Below are positions 5,949 to 6,410 of a stretch of DNA of 6,410 bases, piece after piece (the first letter of the stretch is position 1; every line of letters begins with the position of its first letter). The notes under the pieces are model-generated. The model searched no databases and was not told the DNA's origin. It was given only the letters and a program-made list of their open reading frames with translations. This stretch comes from Chloroflexota bacterium (GTDB lineage: Bacteria > Chloroflexota > UBA11872 > VXNJ01): assembly GCA_026708165.1 (NCBI GenBank), contig JAPOVO010000137.1:1-6410 (forward strand), given 5' to 3'. Made by a program: the position numbers and the translations under genes.

Positions 5949-6410
5949 TTGACGAACCGGCTTGAGAGCGAAACCAGCCCCTATCTGATTCAGCACGCCG
6001 AGAACCCCGTCGACTGGTTCCCCTGGGGTGACGAGGCCCTGCAACGCGCGGAGGCGGAGGCCAAGCCGATATTCCTGAGCATCGGCTACTCGGCGTGTCA
6101 CTGGTGTCACGTCATGGAGCGGGAGTCATTCGAGGACCCGAAAACCGCGGAATTGATGAACCGCGACTTCATTAACATCAAGGTCGACCGGGAGGAGCGG
6201 CCCGATCTCGATTCGATCTACATGGAATCGGTAATGACTATGACCGGCCACGGCGGTTGGCCCATGAGCGTGTTTCTCACTCCCAAGCGCGTGCCGTTCT
6301 TCGGTGGGACGTACTTCCCGCCAGAGCCTCGCTACCGGATGCCGTCGTTTCGAGAGGTGCTGACGATGGTGGCCGACGCCTTCCGCGACCGCCGGGGGCA
6401 TATAGAGCAG
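5949..6410 (+). CDS. DUF255 thioredoxin-domain protein (SPATA20/YyaL family), N-terminal part
   Basis: The first 154 codons, open to the window edge, are unmistakably the N-terminal thioredoxin-like domain of the DUF255 family: [21 protein letters not shown] at 3-23, PWGDEAL, then [23 protein letters not shown] at 39-61 with the CHWC redox motif at 50-53, [15 protein letters not shown] at 74-88, [13 protein letters not shown] at 100-112 with the cis-Pro region, and [10 protein letters not shown] at 119-128. Full-length members are about 600-750 aa, with a C-terminal (alpha/alpha)6 glycosidase-like domain that would lie beyond the window. The biochemical role is not established; a redox or N-acyl-glucosamine-epimerase-like function has been suggested from fold. 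The start codon is TTG, aligned with the usual family N-terminus. The protein has no signal peptide, so it is probably cytoplasmic. Confidence 0.95.
   Translation, partial: MTNRLESETSPYLIQHAENPVDWFPWGDEALQRAEAEAKPIFLSIGYSACHWCHVMERESFEDPKTAELMNRDFINIKVDREERPDLDSIYMESVMTMTGHGGWPMSVFLTPKRVPFFGGTYFPPEPRYRMPSFREVLTMVADAFRDRRGHIEQ

Overview
This GC-rich bacterial window (about 60-70% GC in the well-behaved genes; coding in a standard code with TGG for Trp and TGA used as a normal stop) carries ordinary chromosomal genes on both flanks and a compositionally different accessory segment between them. No phylogenetic marker is present. The gene set (aldehyde dehydrogenase, Qor-type quinone reductase, DUF6159-like membrane protein, DUF255/thioredoxin protein) would fit an uncultured environmental bacterium, possibly Chloroflexota/SAR202-like, but that is only a guess.

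Left flank (1-2972): the N-terminal 259 codons of an aldehyde dehydrogenase run leftwards off the window. Across a 270-base divergent intergenic region lies a complete zinc-free quinone oxidoreductase (qor). Downstream on the same strand is a polytopic membrane protein resembling DUF6159.

Accessory segment (about 2994-5280): it opens with a decayed copy of the last 36 codons of a GNAT acetyltransferase gene, whose intact relative lies 2.3 kb to the right in the same orientation. The two copies form an imperfect direct repeat of about 106 bp, including 45 bp identical, that brackets everything between them. Thirty bases inside the left copy is a cluster of four alternating-orientation TTTAAYAG-type 10-mers, followed by about 360 bp of ~49% GC DNA without a convincing gene. 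Next comes a two-gene cassette of unknown function: a 384-aa soluble protein, then a ~126-codon partner that overlaps it by GTGA. The partner is broken by one in-frame TGA at codon 15, where relatives as I remember them carry an aromatic residue (Trp).

Right flank (5281-6410): the intact GNAT acetyltransferase (minus strand), a divergent intergenic region, and the N-terminal 154 codons of a DUF255 thioredoxin-fold protein (SPATA20/YyaL family) starting at TTG and running off the window.

The most noteworthy points are the bracketed island with possible attachment-site architecture, the repeat cluster at its left edge, and the conserved but apparently inactivated two-gene cassette. No integrase, transposase, CRISPR array, tRNA or rRNA was seen.
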